The notes beneath the pieces were generated by a model that saw only the letters and a program-made list of their open reading frames with translations, was not told the DNA's origin and did no database searches. DNA of 50,427 nucleotides, from the NCBI GenBank assembly GCA_002843155.1, contig PGZD01000011.1, forward strand, positions 1 through 50,427. The letters are read 5' to 3'. This document shows positions 36,243-49,722 of the stretch, in pieces; position 1 is the stretch's first letter, and the number at the start of each line of letters is the position of its first letter. The translations under genes and the position numbers were made by a program. This stretch comes from Gammaproteobacteria bacterium HGW-Gammaproteobacteria-3 (GTDB lineage: Bacteria; Pseudomonadota; Gammaproteobacteria; Methylococcales; Methylomonadaceae).

Positions 36243-36760
36243 TATTTTTCCAGAAGTCGCGGCATCAATTGCACAAGATTACAGGGTTGTGTCCTGTAAT
36301 CCAACTGTTCTTTAATCAGTTCATCCCAGGCGGTACGGCAGGCGCCGGAAGAACCCGGCAAGCAAAAAATATAGGTGGCATTGGCAACGCCCGCCAGCGC
36401 GCGGGACTGTATCGTCGAGGTTTTGATGCTTTGATAAGACAGCATCCGAAAAACTTCGCCAAAGCCGTCCAGTTGTTTATCCAGTAACGGTGCTACCGCT
36501 TCCGGTGTGCCGTCCCGGCCGGTCACGCCGGTGCCGCCGGTGGTGATGACGGCATTGACGGCGGCATCGGCAATCCACTGCGATAGCGCCGCCTTGATTT
36601 GGTAGCCATTGTCCGGGACGATTTGCTTTTCGTGTACGCGGTGACCGGCTTGCCGGATTCTTTCCGCCAAGGTTTGACCGGAAATATCATTGACTTCAGT
36701 GCGGCTATCCGAAACCGTCAGGATAGCGATGTTGAGTGGGATGAATTGTTTTTCCGTCAT
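36242..36760 (-). CDS. moaB: MoaB-family molybdenum cofactor protein
   Basis: A MoeA/Mog/MoaB domain protein of 172 residues. The motifs ILTVSDSR at the N-terminus, TTGGTGVTGRDGTPEA and CLPGSSGACRTAWDELI are diagnostic. MoaB/Mog proteins adenylylate molybdopterin before metal insertion. Molybdenum cofactor use is expected in formate or other dehydrogenases of a methylotroph. A MITE lies 39 bases upstream of the start, possibly carrying or disturbing the promoter. Confidence 0.9.
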   Translation of the reverse strand: MTEKQFIPLNIAILTVSDSRTEVNDISGQTLAERIRQAGHRVHEKQIVPDNGYQIKAALSQWIADAAVNAVITTGGTGVTGRDGTPEAVAPLLDKQLDGFGEVFRMLSYQSIKTSTIQSRALAGVANATYIFCLPGSSGACRTAWDELIKEQLDYRTQPCNLVQLMPRLLEK

Positions 36761-36798
36761 GGACTTGTGCTCTTTAAGGGTAAGGGGCTGCGTTAGGG

Positions 36799-36959
36799 TA
36801 GCAATTCTCAGTTTGAGAGTTTTCGCTGTATTTCGGGAGCGGCGCGTGTCTGGCGAGGAGCGCCGTAAACCCTTTCATGGGGGCTTGACGGCGGCTTCCC
36901 TGTCGCCGACATCCTCGCCAGCCCCGCCCCCTCTTTAGTTTTCAAGTTGAGAATTGCTG
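36799..36959. mobile_element. 161-bp MITE with 9-bp target duplication
   Basis: Terminal inverted repeats of 18 bp (TAGCAATTCTCAGTTTGA at the left; the inverse of CAGCAATTCTCAACTTGA at the right) differ at three positions. An exact 9-bp direct repeat GCGTTAGGG flanks it at 36790-36798 and 36960-36968. An internal inverted repeat (CTGGCGAGGA at 36850-36859, TCCTCGCCAG at 36912-36921) could make it fold on itself. It has no coding capacity. The parent element family is not identified. It is located between moaB and the DegQ gene. Confidence 0.8.
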
Positions 36960-36970
36960 GCGTTAGGGCT

Positions 36971-38329
36971 TTATTTCAACACCAGAAAAAAAGCTTCTTC
37001 GCCGCGTTGAATATTGATCAGCATGGGCGCATTGGGATTGGCGACCTGAACCAATTCATCGAGATTACGAATCCGGTAACGATTGGCTGAAACGATAATA
37101 TCGCCCGGTCGCAGGCCCGCCCGCCAGGCATAGGACGAAGTGTCAATTTTTTCGAACAACACCCCTTCAACCTGGTTTTTCTGGGTTGTGCTCAAGACAG
37201 TTCCGGCCAGGCGCGGATGTATTTTATTGCCGACGAGGGACGGCCGCTGTGGCTTGCCGATAATCGCCTGAATGCGCTTTTTTTCACCGCCTCGGTACAA
37301 ATCAATAGTGGCTGTGTCGCCGATTTGCAGCAGGCCGATAATATTACGGATATCGTAACTGTTTTTAATTTTTTGACCGTTGACACCTACGATAATATCG
37401 CCTGGCTCAAGTCCCGCGCGAGCGGCAGGCGAGTTGCCTTCGATTTTACTGATGACGGCGCCATGCTTGTTTTTAAGACCAAAGGCCTTGACCAGTTCGG
37501 CGTTCAAATCCTGCGTGGTGACACCCAATAAGCCCCGGCGCACTTCGCCGTGCTTGACCAAAGCGTCTTTGATAGTCAATGCCATGTTGGCCGGAATGGC
37601 GAAACCGATGCCTACATTGCCGCCGCTGGGTGCCAGAATCGCGGTATTCATGCCGACAAATTCGCCGCGCAGATTGACCAGCGCGCCGCCGGAATTGCCC
37701 GGATTAATGGATGCATCGGTCTGAATGAAATCTTCATAGCCTTCAATGCCGAGGCCTGAACGGCCCAGCGCACTGACAATGCCGGAAGTGACGGTTTGGC
37801 CCAGGCCAAACGGATTGCCGATGGCAATCACAAAATCGCCCACGCGCAATGTATCCGAGTCGGCAATCGGCAAGGCGGTCAGATTGTCGGCCGCAATCTG
37901 AATGACGGCGACATCGGCTTCCGGGTCGGTGCCAATCAGCTTGGCATTGAGCTGACGCCCGTCCTGCAAAGTCACGGTAATTTTGTCGGCTTTGTCAATA
38001 ACGTGATTATTGGTCAGCACATAACCGTGTTTGCTATCGATGATTACGCCCGACCCCAAACTGTTTCTCTGCTGTCGTCTGGGCTGATTGGGCAGTTGAA
38101 AAAAATGCCTGAAAAAAGGGTCTTGCAATAGCGGATTGTCCAGCACCTGAACATTGGTCGATGTGGAAATGTTGACAACGGCCGGCATACTGCGTTCGAG
38201 CATCGGTGCCAACGATGGCAGCGACTGTCCATCGGCCTGGGTGGGCAGACCCGCCTGAGCGATCGGTAGTGCCGGATTGAAAAACAGGGCCATTAAAAAA
38301 AACAAAGACCGGATTGGGTGATAGCTCAT
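36971..38329 (-). CDS. degQ: Periplasmic Do-type serine protease (DegQ/MucD-like)
   Basis: An HtrA-family protease and chaperone of 452 residues. A signal peptide (about 1-26, ending AQA) exports it. Catalytic His is in TNNHVID (about residue 110), Asp in DPEADVAVI (about 140) and Ser in GNSGGALV (about 214). Two PDZ domains follow (around 265-355 and 370-450). It degrades or refolds damaged envelope proteins. ATG 38329 is chosen; an in-frame TTG at 38344 would put five extra residues before the signal peptide. A MITE ends 11 bases beyond its stop codon. Confidence 0.92.
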   Translation of the reverse strand: MSYHPIRSLFFLMALFFNPALPIAQAGLPTQADGQSLPSLAPMLERSMPAVVNISTSTNVQVLDNPLLQDPFFRHFFQLPNQPRRQQRNSLGSGVIIDSKHGYVLTNNHVIDKADKITVTLQDGRQLNAKLIGTDPEADVAVIQIAADNLTALPIADSDTLRVGDFVIAIGNPFGLGQTVTSGIVSALGRSGLGIEGYEDFIQTDASINPGNSGGALVNLRGEFVGMNTAILAPSGGNVGIGFAIPANMALTIKDALVKHGEVRRGLLGVTTQDLNAELVKAFGLKNKHGAVISKIEGNSPAARAGLEPGDIIVGVNGQKIKNSYDIRNIIGLLQIGDTATIDLYRGGEKKRIQAIIGKPQRPSLVGNKIHPRLAGTVLSTTQKNQVEGVLFEKIDTSSYAWRAGLRPGDIIVSANRYRIRNLDELVQVANPNAPMLINIQRGEEAFFLVLK

Positions 38330-38577
38330 GTCAATTCTCGCCAATAATGAAACTTGTTTGGATAATATAAGCCTGAAAATGTTTAAAACAAGGGGTTTTG
38401 TAAAAATGTGAAGCCTTGATGTTTAAGTGTACGGAAAATTCAAAAAGCGGCAAAACCGGAAGGCTGTTGCATAGCGTAAAGGTTCATTAAGCTGTCAGCG
38501 GTATTTTTCAGAGTGTTTGTTGGGTTTCATGATGTTACAATCGGCGGTTTAATCATTTTGAAACCTAAGGACATTGC

Positions 38578-38853
38578 ATGCCACAGATCACCATTGAACA
38601 TAATCCCAGCCAGGAGCGTTTGCAGGAATTGGGAGTGGCGGATTGGGATATTTGGGAAAAAGAAATCTCCGAGTTTGCCATTGATTTTGATGAGACGGAG
38701 ACGGCGTATATTCTGGAAGGCGAAATTCTGGTGACGCCCAAGGGTGGCGAAGCGGTTCGGATCGTGCCGGGTGACCTGATTGTTTTTCCGGAAGGTCTGG
38801 ACAGTCACTGGCAAGTCGTCAAGCCATTGCGCAAGCATTACAGTTACGATTAA
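38578..38853 (+). CDS. Small cupin-domain protein
   Basis: A single cupin of 91 residues. The region YILEGEILVTPKGGEAVRIVPGDLIVFPEGLDSHWQV shows the two cupin motifs in reduced form, like the EutQ/DUF861-type small cupins. The ligand or reaction is unknown. It lies between degQ (divergent, 248 bases) and the atp operon. The TACAAT at about 38537 could be part of a -10 box. Confidence 0.8.
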   Translation: MPQITIEHNPSQERLQELGVADWDIWEKEISEFAIDFDETETAYILEGEILVTPKGGEAVRIVPGDLIVFPEGLDSHWQVVKPLRKHYSYD

Positions 38854-38935
38854 TCCAGTTAAAAGATTTCTATCGTGACGCAGCGGTTTTGTGTCAAGTG
38901 GGCGCTTTGGAGGTTTGGAGCAGTCTGAATGCTCC

Positions 38936-38964
38936 TTGATTTAATAAAGCTCCGCCGTTATAAT
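38936..38964 (+). promoter_or_regulatory. Promoter of the atp operon
   Basis: TTGATT (38936-38941) is followed after exactly 17 bases by a perfect TATAAT (38959-38964). Transcription would begin near 38971, about 23 bases before the GTG of atpI. Confidence 0.75.
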
Positions 38965-38993
38965 CCCCAAGCTTATAGTGTCTGGAGTCGGGC

Positions 38994-39353
38994 GTGGCAG
39001 AAGAGGGGTATACGACTGTCGGTAAGGTCTTGACTTTGCAGATACTGATAATAACTATAGTAGTCGCCGGATTTGCAATAGCGGGTGGTTGGCGCAGTGC
39101 ATTGTCGCCTTTTTTGGGTGGGCTGACAGCATTTTTGCCCAATCTGTATTTCGCTTTGCGTATCCAGAGAACAAAAAACAATAACGCGAAAGAGATAGTC
39201 AATTCTTTTTACGCGGGGGAATCAGGAAAGCTGGTTTTGACAGCGCTCCTGTTTTTTTTGATTTTTCAAGTTCCACAGCTAAAAATTTTACCGCTGCTAT
39301 CGGGTTATATGGCGGCATTGTCCGTTTTTTGGTTTGCGTTATTGATGCGCTGA
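38994..39353 (+). CDS. atpI: ATP synthase protein I
   Basis: A 119-residue protein with four hydrophobic helices, the accessory subunit I associated with assembly of the c-ring. GTG 38994 follows GGAG by about 7 bases. The motif GWRSALSPFLGGLTAFLPNLYFALRI is typical. First gene of the atp operon, directly after the promoter; atpB follows after 27 bases. Confidence 0.88.
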   Translation: MAEEGYTTVGKVLTLQILIITIVVAGFAIAGGWRSALSPFLGGLTAFLPNLYFALRIQRTKNNNAKEIVNSFYAGESGKLVLTALLFFLIFQVPQLKILPLLSGYMAALSVFWFALLMR

Positions 39354-39371
39354 CTGTTTTGATTTTTATAG

Positions 39372-40157
<786 letters not shown>

Positions 40158-40166
40158 TTTTTGTAA

Positions 40167-40484
<318 letters not shown>

Positions 40485-40522
40485 TCATCTCTCCTATCAA
40501 CAGTAAATAAGAGGAACGCATC

Positions 40523-40996
40523 GTGAGTATCAATGCTACTCTGATCGGTCAAATGATCACCTTCGCGCTTCTGGTATGGTTTACCATGAAGTACGTTTGG
40601 CCGCCCCTGTTTCAATCCCTGGAAGAACGAAAAAAGAAAATTGCTGAAGGTTTGGCGGCGGCTGAAAAAGGTCAGGAAGAAATAGAACTGGCCGAAAAAC
40701 GGGCTAAAAAAGTTTTAAGGGAAGCCAAAGAACAATCCGCCGATATCGTCAATTTGGCGCAAAAACGCGCAGGGGAAATTGTCGAGGAATCCAAGGATGC
40801 CGCTAAAAAAGAAGGCGAACGCCTGGCTCTTGCCGCGCGCGCCCAGATTGATCAGGAATTACAGCAAGTAAAAGAAAATTTGCGCAGGGAAGTATCCGCG
40901 TTGGCTCTGACTGCGGCGGAGCAAATTTTAAGTGCTGAAATCGACAAAACCAAGCATCAGGAAATCTTGAGCAAAGTTTCCAATAAATTAGGTTGA
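40523..40996 (+). CDS. atpF: F1Fo ATP synthase subunit b
   Basis: A 157-residue stator subunit with an N-terminal membrane helix (about 5-25, ending WPPL) and a long charged helix. GTG 40523 follows AGAGGAA. The end of the gene is 4 bases before atpH. Confidence 0.96.
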   Translation: MSINATLIGQMITFALLVWFTMKYVWPPLFQSLEERKKKIAEGLAAAEKGQEEIELAEKRAKKVLREAKEQSADIVNLAQKRAGEIVEESKDAAKKEGERLALAARAQIDQELQQVKENLRREVSALALTAAEQILSAEIDKTKHQEILSKVSNKLG

Positions 40997-41000
40997 GCAA

Positions 41001-41534
41001 ATGAGTGAACTGGCAACATTGGCGAGACCTTATGCTGAGGCGGTATTTAAACGCGCCAAGGAAACCGGCTCGTCGGCAAAGTGGTCGGAAGCTTTGGCGT
41101 TTATCTCGTCGCTGGTAAACGACGAAATTATCAAAGCAGCGACGGATAATCCCAAAATCAAAAAAAATGACTTAACGAATCTGCTGCTCGACATCTGTAA
41201 TGATCAGGTAGACCAGGAAGCTAAAAATTTTTTGCAAGTGCTGGTTCAGAATAAACGCCTGAAAGTCGCCCGCCACATTGTTGTTATTTTTGAGCAATTT
41301 CGCGCCCAAGACGAAGGTTATACCGATGTCGATGTAGCCAGTGCTTACGCGTTGTCGAAGGATGAAACGAAAAACCTGACGGCTACCCTGGAAAATACGC
41401 TAAAAAAGAAGGTTCGCTTGAAAGTACAGGTGGAGCGGTCTTTAATCGGCGGTATTGTTGTCCGCGCCGGTGACACGGTGATCGACGGATCCATTAAAGG
41501 CCAGCTTCAACACATGCAAAAAGCCCTACAGTGA
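41001..41534 (+). CDS. atpH: F1Fo ATP synthase subunit delta
   Basis: The 177-residue delta subunit links the F1 head to subunit b. The N-terminal [13 protein letters not shown] and C-terminal [20 protein letters not shown] are the family signatures. Gap to atpA is 16 bases. Confidence 0.96.
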   Translation: MSELATLARPYAEAVFKRAKETGSSAKWSEALAFISSLVNDEIIKAATDNPKIKKNDLTNLLLDICNDQVDQEAKNFLQVLVQNKRLKVARHIVVIFEQFRAQDEGYTDVDVASAYALSKDETKNLTATLENTLKKKVRLKVQVERSLIGGIVVRAGDTVIDGSIKGQLQHMQKALQ

Positions 41535-41550
41535 GTATGAGAACAAGAAC

Positions 41551-43092
41551 ATGCAATTAAACCCAGCTGAAATAAGTGATCTGATTAAACAGAAGATCGA
41601 GAATTTCGACCTGAGTGTCGAAGGTCATACCGAAGGCACCGTGGTCAGTGTCACCGATGGAATCGTAAGAGTGCATGGCCTTTCCAAAGCCATGCAGGGT
41701 GAAATGCTGGAGTTTCCGGGGAATACCTTCGGCATGGCGCTTAACCTTGAACGGGATTCGGTCGGCGCGGTCGTGTTAGGCCCTTATGAACATATTTCCG
41801 AAGGTGATACGGTAAAATGCACCGGTCGAATTCTGGAAGTGCCGGTCGGTGAAGCTTTGCTGGGCCGGGTCGTGGATGCATTAGGCAAGCCTATCGATGG
41901 CAAAGGCGCAATCAAAACACATGAAAGTTCGCCGATAGAAAAAATCGCTCCGGGTGTTATTGCTCGGCAATCCGTCGATGAGCCGGTACAGATCGGTCTG
42001 AAATCGATCGATGCCATGATTCCGGTCGGACGGGGTCAGCGTGAATTGATTATCGGTGACCGCCAAACCGGTAAAACCGCTATCGCTGTCGATGCTATCA
42101 TCAATCAGAAAGGTACCGGCATTAAATGTATTTATGTCGCTATCGGCCAGAAAAGATCGTCTGTCGCCAACGTGGTGCGCAAACTGGAAGAGCACGGTGC
42201 GATGGAGCACACGATTGTTGTGGTGGCTTCCGCGTCCGAGTCGGCAGCGCTGCAATTCATCGCGCCTTACACCGGGTGTACGATGGGTGAGTTTTTCCGG
42301 GATCGCGGCGAGGATGCTTTAATCATCTATGACGACTTGACCAAACAAGCTTGGGCTTATCGTCAGGTTTCCCTGTTGCTGCGCCGTCCGCCAGGCCGCG
42401 AAGCTTACCCGGGTGACGTGTTTTATTTGCACTCCCGCCTGCTGGAAAGGGCGGCCAGGATCAATGCCGCCGAAGTCGAAAAACGGACCGGCGGTAAAGT
42501 CAAAGGTAAAACCGGCTCTTTGACGGCATTGCCCATTATCGAAACGCAAGCCGGTGACGTGTCGGCATTCGTACCGACCAACGTGATTTCAATCACCGAC
42601 GGCCAGATTTTTCTGGAATCGGACTTGTTCAATGCCGGCATAAGACCGGCGGTAAACGCAGGTTTGTCGGTTTCTCGTGTAGGCGGCGCGGCGCAGACCA
42701 AGATTATCAAAAAATTGGGAGGCGGTATCCGTCTCGATTTGGCCCAGTATCGCGAATTGGCGGCCTTCGCCCAGTTTGCCTCGGATCTGGACGAAAGTAC
42801 CCGTAAACAAATCGAGCGCGGTCAGCGCGTCACCGAGCTGATGAAGCAAAATCAATATTCGCCGATGTCGGTCGCGCAAATGGCGGTTTCATTGTTTGCC
42901 GCCAACGAAGGCTTTCTGGATACTGTCGAAGTCGGCAAAGTCCGCGATTTTGAAGCCGCTCTACAGTTGTACATGAAAACTGAAAAATCGGATCTGCTCA
43001 ATCAAATCAATGCCACCGGCGATTTTTCGGATGAAATAAAACAAGGTCTACAAGCGGCAATCGAAAACTTCGTTAAAACGCACAGTTGGTAA
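41551..43092 (+). CDS. atpA: F1Fo ATP synthase subunit alpha
   Basis: The 513-residue noncatalytic nucleotide-binding subunit. The P-loop is [11 protein letters not shown] (about 169-179), and the arginine finger region [11 protein letters not shown] near 373 is intact. The ATP synthase alpha/beta signature is in [10 protein letters not shown]. Length is normal. Confidence 0.98.
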   Translation: MQLNPAEISDLIKQKIENFDLSVEGHTEGTVVSVTDGIVRVHGLSKAMQGEMLEFPGNTFGMALNLERDSVGAVVLGPYEHISEGDTVKCTGRILEVPVGEALLGRVVDALGKPIDGKGAIKTHESSPIEKIAPGVIARQSVDEPVQIGLKSIDAMIPVGRGQRELIIGDRQTGKTAIAVDAIINQKGTGIKCIYVAIGQKRSSVANVVRKLEEHGAMEHTIVVVASASESAALQFIAPYTGCTMGEFFRDRGEDALIIYDDLTKQAWAYRQVSLLLRRPPGREAYPGDVFYLHSRLLERAARINAAEVEKRTGGKVKGKTGSLTALPIIETQAGDVSAFVPTNVISITDGQIFLESDLFNAGIRPAVNAGLSVSRVGGAAQTKIIKKLGGGIRLDLAQYRELAAFAQFASDLDESTRKQIERGQRVTELMKQNQYSPMSVAQMAVSLFAANEGFLDTVEVGKVRDFEAALQLYMKTEKSDLLNQINATGDFSDEIKQGLQAAIENFVKTHSW

Positions 43093-43104
43093 AAGGGTCT
43101 TCAC

Positions 43105-43971
43105 ATGGCGGTTGGTAAAGAAATACGCACCAAGATCGGGAGTATCAAGAATACTCAAAAGATCACACGGGCCATGGAGATGGTGGCCGCAAGTAAAATG
43201 CGTAAAACGCAAAACAGAATGCAGGCAACACGGCCTTACTCGAAAAAAATAGGCCAGATCATCAAACATCTGGCCCATGCCAAAGCCGAGTACAAACATC
43301 CCTATTTAATTGCCAGGGAAGTCAAGCGTGTGGGTATCATCGTGGCGACCTCCGACCGGGGGTTGTGCGGCGGCTTGAATGCGAATTTATTCAGGAAAAT
43401 GCTCGCGCAATTGAAGCAATGGCAAAACGAGAATATTGATGTCGATGTTTGTACCATAGGCTCCAAGGGAGCCGGTTTTTTCAGTAATCTGCAAACAACC
43501 CATCTGGTCGGCCAGATTTCCAAATTAGGTGATACGCCGCATTTGAGCGATATAGTCGGCATCATCAAAATCATGCTGGATGCGTTTGATGAAAAACGTA
43601 TCGACGAGTTGTATGTGGTTTACAACGAGTTTGAAAATACCATGGTCCAAAAACCCGGTATCCAGAAACTGTTGCCCGTTATGGCCGATGAAATTGAACA
43701 CGACTTGACCGGCCATTGGGATTATATTTACGAACCCGATGCCAAGGACGTTCTTGATAATTTGTTGACTCGCTATATCGAATCCATTGTTTATCAGGGC
43801 CTGGTCGAAAATAACGCCTGTGAACAGGCGGCACGGATGGTCGCAATGAAAAGTGCCTCGGATAATGCCGGTAATCTCATTGGTGAATTACAACTTGTTT
43901 ATAACAAGGCAAGGCAAGCGGCAATCACTCAGGAAATATCGGAAATTGTAGCCGGTGCCGCTGCTGTTTAA
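43105..43971 (+). CDS. atpG: F1Fo ATP synthase subunit gamma
   Basis: The 288-residue central stalk. The N-terminal [20 protein letters not shown] and C-terminal coiled coil with [11 protein letters not shown]...[10 protein letters not shown] are diagnostic. A rather long 102-base gap follows before atpD, with no promoter I can defend. Confidence 0.97.
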   Translation: MAVGKEIRTKIGSIKNTQKITRAMEMVAASKMRKTQNRMQATRPYSKKIGQIIKHLAHAKAEYKHPYLIAREVKRVGIIVATSDRGLCGGLNANLFRKMLAQLKQWQNENIDVDVCTIGSKGAGFFSNLQTTHLVGQISKLGDTPHLSDIVGIIKIMLDAFDEKRIDELYVVYNEFENTMVQKPGIQKLLPVMADEIEHDLTGHWDYIYEPDAKDVLDNLLTRYIESIVYQGLVENNACEQAARMVAMKSASDNAGNLIGELQLVYNKARQAAITQEISEIVAGAAAV

Positions 43972-44061
43972 GGAATGTGCATAAAATAATTTGGACAACG
44001 CAAAAGTCGGACAAGCCATAAAATGCACGTTTCCAAGGTGCTTAACGAATTAATGAATTAA

Positions 44062-45459
<1,398 letters not shown>

Positions 45460-45476
45460 TTTAAGGTAAAGAAGAG

Positions 45477-45899
45477 ATGACAATGACTATACATGTGGAC
45501 ATCGTCAGCGCGGAGGCAGAGCTTTATTCCGGATTGGCGGAAATGGTGTTTGCACCGGCTGAACTGGGCGAAGTGGGTATTGCGCCGCGTCATGCTCCTT
45601 TTATCACCAAACTGAGACCCGGTGAAGTCAGGGTCAAAATAAGCGACAGTGAAAGTCATCCGTTTTTTGTATCGGGAGGCATTCTGGAAGTCCAGCCGCA
45701 TCTGGTGACCATACTGGCCGATACCGCGATCAGAGCCAAAGATATCGATGAGGCGGCGGTGCTGGAAGCCAAAGCCAAAGCGGAACAAGCTCTGGCCGAT
45801 AAAACCAACAAAATCGATTATGCTACGGCGCAAGCGCAATTGATTCAGGCGGTGATGCAATTACGGACCCTCGACCGGCTCAGAAAGCGCGGCGGTTGA
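45477..45899 (+). CDS. atpC: F1Fo ATP synthase subunit epsilon
   Basis: The 140-residue epsilon subunit with N-terminal beta sandwich ([24 protein letters not shown]) and a C-terminal helical hairpin that can inhibit ATP hydrolysis. ATG 45477 follows AAGAG; ATG 45483 is a possible alternative. Last gene of the operon. Confidence 0.96.
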   Translation: MTMTIHVDIVSAEAELYSGLAEMVFAPAELGEVGIAPRHAPFITKLRPGEVRVKISDSESHPFFVSGGILEVQPHLVTILADTAIRAKDIDEAAVLEAKAKAEQALADKTNKIDYATAQAQLIQAVMQLRTLDRLRKRGG

Positions 45900-45924
45900 G
45901 TTTTCATGACGTAAAGTTTCGAAC

Positions 45925-45959
45925 AAGCCCGATAACGTATAACGTTGTCGGGCTTTTTT
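45925..45959 (+). terminator. Rho-independent terminator of the atp operon
   Basis: GCCCGATAACG (45927-45937) pairs with CGTTGTCGGGC (45943-45953) with one G-T pair and a 5-base loop, followed by six T. It ends 18 bases before the ATG of glmU. Confidence 0.93.
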
Positions 45960-45977
45960 GTTTATCGGAAAGAAAAG

Positions 45978-47345
45978 ATGAAATTAACAACGATTATTTT
46001 GGCGGCGGGTAAAGGCACCCGAATGCGTTCGGATAAACCGAAAATACTGCATTGCATCGCGGGTAAAAGCTTGCTCGAACATGTGCACAGCATGAGTTCG
46101 GGTCTTGGCAATAATGACATTAAAATTGTTTACGGTCATGGCGGCGAGCAGGTCAGGACAAATCTTAAGCATCTTGATGCGCAGTGGATCGAACAAACAC
46201 AACAACTGGGTACGGGACATGCGGTGCAACAAGTCAGCGAATTTCTGGCCGACGATACCACTGTGCTGATTTTGTACGGCGATGTGCCGCTGTTGAAACT
46301 GAAAACGGTGCAGGCGTTGGTCGAAAATGCGGTCGATGCCCTGGCCTTATTGACGGTTACGTTAGAAGAACCGAGCGGTTATGGCCGTATCGTCCGCGAC
46401 GAGCATCAACAAGTCAGCAAAATTGTCGAACAAAAAGACGCCACAGCTGAGCAATTACTGATTAAAGAAGTCAATACCGGCATTATGGCGGTCAATGGCG
46501 GCCTGTTGAAAAATTGGCTGGCGCGGCTGGAAAACAATAACGCGCAAAAGGAATTTTATCTAACCGACGTGATAGCGATGGCCGTTAACGAAGGTGTTAA
46601 AGTTATCACTTCGCAGCCGGATAATGAAGATGAAGTCTTGGGCGTCAATGACAGGATGCAATTGGCGCATCTGGAGCGCGTGTTTCAAGCCGGGCAGGCC
46701 AGACATTTCATGGTACGCGGCGTTACTTTGATGGATCCGGCCCGCTTCGATGTCAGGGGCGAAATCGAGCATTTGGGCTATGATATTGACATCGACGTGA
46801 ATGTCATTCTGGAAGGTAACATCAACATCGGCAATCATGTCAGCATCGGCGCCAATACCGTCATCAGAAATTCTGTTATCGCAGATCATGTGACTATTCT
46901 TCCCAACAGCATTATCGAAGAAGCCGAAATCGGGCAAGGCTGCCGGGTCGGGCCTTTCGCCCGGTTAAGGCCGGAAGCGAAACTCGCGGAAAATGTGCAT
47001 GTGGGTAATTTTGTCGAAATCAAAAAATCGACCGTGGCCGAAGGCAGTAAAGTTAACCATTTGAGCTATATCGGCGATAGCATTATCGGCAGTCGCGTCA
47101 ATATTGGTGCGGGTACTATTACTTGCAATTATGATGGCGTCAATAAATTTCAAACCATCATCGAGGATGATGTTTTTATTGGTTCTAATTCCCAATTGGT
47201 GGCCCCGGTTACCATCGGCAAAAACGCCACTATAGGCGCAGGTTCCACCATTACCCAAAATACACCGCAAGACCAGTTGACACTCGCGCGCGCGCGGCAG
47301 ATCAGTATTGCGACATGGCAAAGGCCGGTAAAAAAGGAGAAATGA
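45978..47345 (+). CDS. glmU: Bifunctional UDP-GlcNAc pyrophosphorylase / GlcN-1-P acetyltransferase
   Basis: GlmU makes UDP-GlcNAc for peptidoglycan and lipopolysaccharide. The N-terminal nucleotidyltransferase has [15 protein letters not shown] (residues 7-21) and YGDVPLL; the C-terminal half has left-handed beta-helix hexapeptide repeats with the acetyltransferase His in the [12 protein letters not shown] region and NYDGVNK. ATG 45978 gives 455 residues, the family length; an open frame upstream begins at 45945 inside the terminator. glmS follows directly. Confidence 0.97.
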   Translation: MKLTTIILAAGKGTRMRSDKPKILHCIAGKSLLEHVHSMSSGLGNNDIKIVYGHGGEQVRTNLKHLDAQWIEQTQQLGTGHAVQQVSEFLADDTTVLILYGDVPLLKLKTVQALVENAVDALALLTVTLEEPSGYGRIVRDEHQQVSKIVEQKDATAEQLLIKEVNTGIMAVNGGLLKNWLARLENNNAQKEFYLTDVIAMAVNEGVKVITSQPDNEDEVLGVNDRMQLAHLERVFQAGQARHFMVRGVTLMDPARFDVRGEIEHLGYDIDIDVNVILEGNINIGNHVSIGANTVIRNSVIADHVTILPNSIIEEAEIGQGCRVGPFARLRPEAKLAENVHVGNFVEIKKSTVAEGSKVNHLSYIGDSIIGSRVNIGAGTITCNYDGVNKFQTIIEDDVFIGSNSQLVAPVTIGKNATIGAGSTITQNTPQDQLTLARARQISIATWQRPVKKEK

Positions 47346-47346
47346 T

Positions 47347-49176
47347 ATGTGCGGAATCGTCGGGGCAGTTGCCCAGCGCAATGTAGTTCCCATTTTACTC
47401 GAAGGTTTAAAACGGCTCGAATACCGGGGCTACGATTCGGCCGGCCTGGCCGTGCTGGAAAACGCAGGGCTGCGCAGGCATCGCGCAGTGGGAAAAGTGA
47501 AAGCCCTGGAAGCGCAGCTCATCCAGGAACCTCTGCAAGGCAGTATCGGCATAGCGCATACCCGCTGGGCGACACACGGCAAACCCAGCACCGCCAATGC
47601 CCATCCCCATATGTGCCGGGACAAAGTCGCGGTAGTGCATAACGGCATCATCGAAAATCACGAACAACTAAGAACCGAGCAGCGTGATAAGGGCTATGAA
47701 TTCACCTCGGAAACCGATACGGAAGTCATCGTCAATGAAATATACGCCAATTTGTCACCGGGTGGCTCTTTGCTGGACGCCGTCAGGCAAGCCCTGAAAA
47801 AGCTTGAAGGCGCTTACGCGCTGGCCGTCATCAGCCCGGATGCCCCCGAGCATCTGGTGGTCTGCAGAAAAGGCAGTCCCTTGGTCATCGGTGTCGGCAT
47901 CGGCGAATACTTCATCGCTTCCGATGTCGCCGCGCTACTGCCGGTCACGCAGCGCTTTATTTTTCTGGAAGAAGGTGATACCGCGCAATTATCGATCGAA
48001 GCGTTGTTTATTTATGATAAAGACGGCGCTATTGCCGAACGGCCGGTCAAGGAAAGCCAATTAAAAGCCGACGCCGCCGACAAAGGCGCCTATCGGCATT
48101 TTATGCTGAAAGAAATTTATGACCAGCCCTGGGCGCTATCGGAAGCACTGGAAGGCCGATTCATTGCAAACCGGCTTCAGGAAAACGCCTTCGGGCACAA
48201 TGCGGCGGCGGTGTTCGATCACATCAAGGCGATACAGATTCTTGCTTGCGGCACCAGTTATCATGCCGGATTAGTGGCGCGTTACTGGTTTGAAAAACTG
48301 GCGCGCGTGCCTTGTAATGTTGAAGTAGCCAGCGAGTTCAGATACCGGCAACCCTTGATTGCCCCCGATACTTTAATCGTCACCATTTCCCAGTCCGGCG
48401 AAACGGCGGATACGCTGGCGGCATTGCAGGAAGCAAAAAAGCTTGGTGCCCGGCATTCCTTGACGATTTGTAATGCCCCGGAAAGCTCATTGGTCAGAGA
48501 GTCGGATTTGGTGATGATGACGCGCGCCGGCCCTGAAATCGGCGTCGCCTCGACCAAAGCCTTTACCACGCAACTGGTTACGCTAATGCTGTTGGTCATG
48601 GCCATCGGCAGGCGCTTTGGTTTGAGCCCTGAACGCGAGCAGAAAATCACGGCTGAATTATTCGGGCTGCCCGGAAAAATTGAACAGGTGCTGCATTTAA
48701 ATGACCCCATCAAACAACTGGCCGAGCAGTTTTCAGAAAAACAACATGCCCTGTTTTTAGGACGGGGCAGCCATTACCCCATTGCACTGGAAGGCGCGCT
48801 GAAATTAAAGGAAATCTCATATATCCACGCCGAAGCCTATCCGGCCGGTGAACTCAAACACGGCCCTTTGGCGCTGATCGATGCCGACATGCCGGTTGTT
48901 ACCGTTGCGCCCAATAACAGTTTGCTGGAAAAGCTCAAATCCAACATCCAGGAAGTCAGCGCGCGCGGCGGCCAATTGTATGTTTTCATGGATGAGACGC
49001 TCACTACTAAAACCGAAGATAACGTTCAGATTATTGCAATGCCTTCGGTAGCCAATGAAATATCGCCCATCGTTTACACCATTCCTTTACAATTATTGGC
49101 CTATCATGTAGCCGTGCTTAAAGGAACGGATGTCGATCAACCCCGAAATCTTGCCAAATCGGTCACGGTAGAATAG
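47347..49176 (+). CDS. glmS: Glutamine-fructose-6-phosphate aminotransferase
   Basis: GlmS forms glucosamine-6-phosphate from fructose-6-phosphate and glutamine. The N-terminal Cys (CGIVGAV after Met removal) is the glutaminase nucleophile, and [11 protein letters not shown] is typical. Two SIS isomerase domains follow (TSYHAG near 302, SQSGET near 347, and the C-terminal NLAKSVTVE). AAGGAGA precedes the ATG. With 1 base between them, glmU and glmS form one operon; no glmS ribozyme is seen. Confidence 0.98.
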   Translation: MCGIVGAVAQRNVVPILLEGLKRLEYRGYDSAGLAVLENAGLRRHRAVGKVKALEAQLIQEPLQGSIGIAHTRWATHGKPSTANAHPHMCRDKVAVVHNGIIENHEQLRTEQRDKGYEFTSETDTEVIVNEIYANLSPGGSLLDAVRQALKKLEGAYALAVISPDAPEHLVVCRKGSPLVIGVGIGEYFIASDVAALLPVTQRFIFLEEGDTAQLSIEALFIYDKDGAIAERPVKESQLKADAADKGAYRHFMLKEIYDQPWALSEALEGRFIANRLQENAFGHNAAAVFDHIKAIQILACGTSYHAGLVARYWFEKLARVPCNVEVASEFRYRQPLIAPDTLIVTISQSGETADTLAALQEAKKLGARHSLTICNAPESSLVRESDLVMMTRAGPEIGVASTKAFTTQLVTLMLLVMAIGRRFGLSPEREQKITAELFGLPGKIEQVLHLNDPIKQLAEQFSEKQHALFLGRGSHYPIALEGALKLKEISYIHAEAYPAGELKHGPLALIDADMPVVTVAPNNSLLEKLKSNIQEVSARGGQLYVFMDETLTTKTEDNVQIIAMPSVANEISPIVYTIPLQLLAYHVAVLKGTDVDQPRNLAKSVTVE

Positions 49177-49185
49177 GTTTTTAAA

Positions 49186-49722
49186 ATGGCACAATCATTA
49201 CAAGAGCAATTACTTAAATCAGGTCTGGCCAGTAGCGCAAAAGTCAAGACGGCCAAAACCCAAAAACGCAAACAGGCCAAACAGCAACGGCAAACCGGCG
49301 CTACTGACGAAGCTAAAGTGTTGGTTGAAATTGCCAAAATGGAAAAAGCCGAAAAAGACCGGCTGTTAAATCAGCAGCGCCAGGATGCCTTGGAGAAAAA
49401 GCAAAAGGTGGCGCAAATCCGGCAGTTGATCGAGCAGAACAAACTGGCACAGGACTATGAGCATGGCAGTCAATATAATTTTACCGATAACACCACCGTT
49501 AAAACGGTTCATGTGAGTCAGGATAATCGGGGACAGCTTATTCAAGGCAAATTGGCGATCGCCAAATTCAAGCAAAGCTATGAGCTAATACCTGCGGCAA
49601 TTGCCCGGAAAATAGAGGAACGCGCGACATGTTTTATTGTGTTACTGAACCCACCTCATGAAGTAGGGCAAGAAAGTGACGCCTACGCTGAATTTCAAAT
49701 ACCCGACGATTTGGTGTGGTAG
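49186..49722 (+). CDS. DUF2058 family protein
   Basis: A 178-residue protein like E. coli YaiL, annotated in databases as a nucleoprotein or polynucleotide-associated protein. The N-terminus (MAQSLQEQLLKSGLAS) is followed by a long Lys/Gln/Ala-rich charged helix (about 20-90) and a folded domain (QYNFTDNTTVKTVHV, FIVLLNPP). Function unknown; nucleic acid binding is plausible from its charge. It follows glmS by 9 bases. Confidence 0.85.
   Translation: MAQSLQEQLLKSGLASSAKVKTAKTQKRKQAKQQRQTGATDEAKVLVEIAKMEKAEKDRLLNQQRQDALEKKQKVAQIRQLIEQNKLAQDYEHGSQYNFTDNTTVKTVHVSQDNRGQLIQGKLAIAKFKQSYELIPAAIARKIEERATCFIVLLNPPHEVGQESDAYAEFQIPDDLVW

Noticed and set aside
45945-45977. Upstream extension of the glmU frame
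   Set aside because: It would start inside the atp terminator and add 11 residues before a perfect GlmU N-terminus at 45978.
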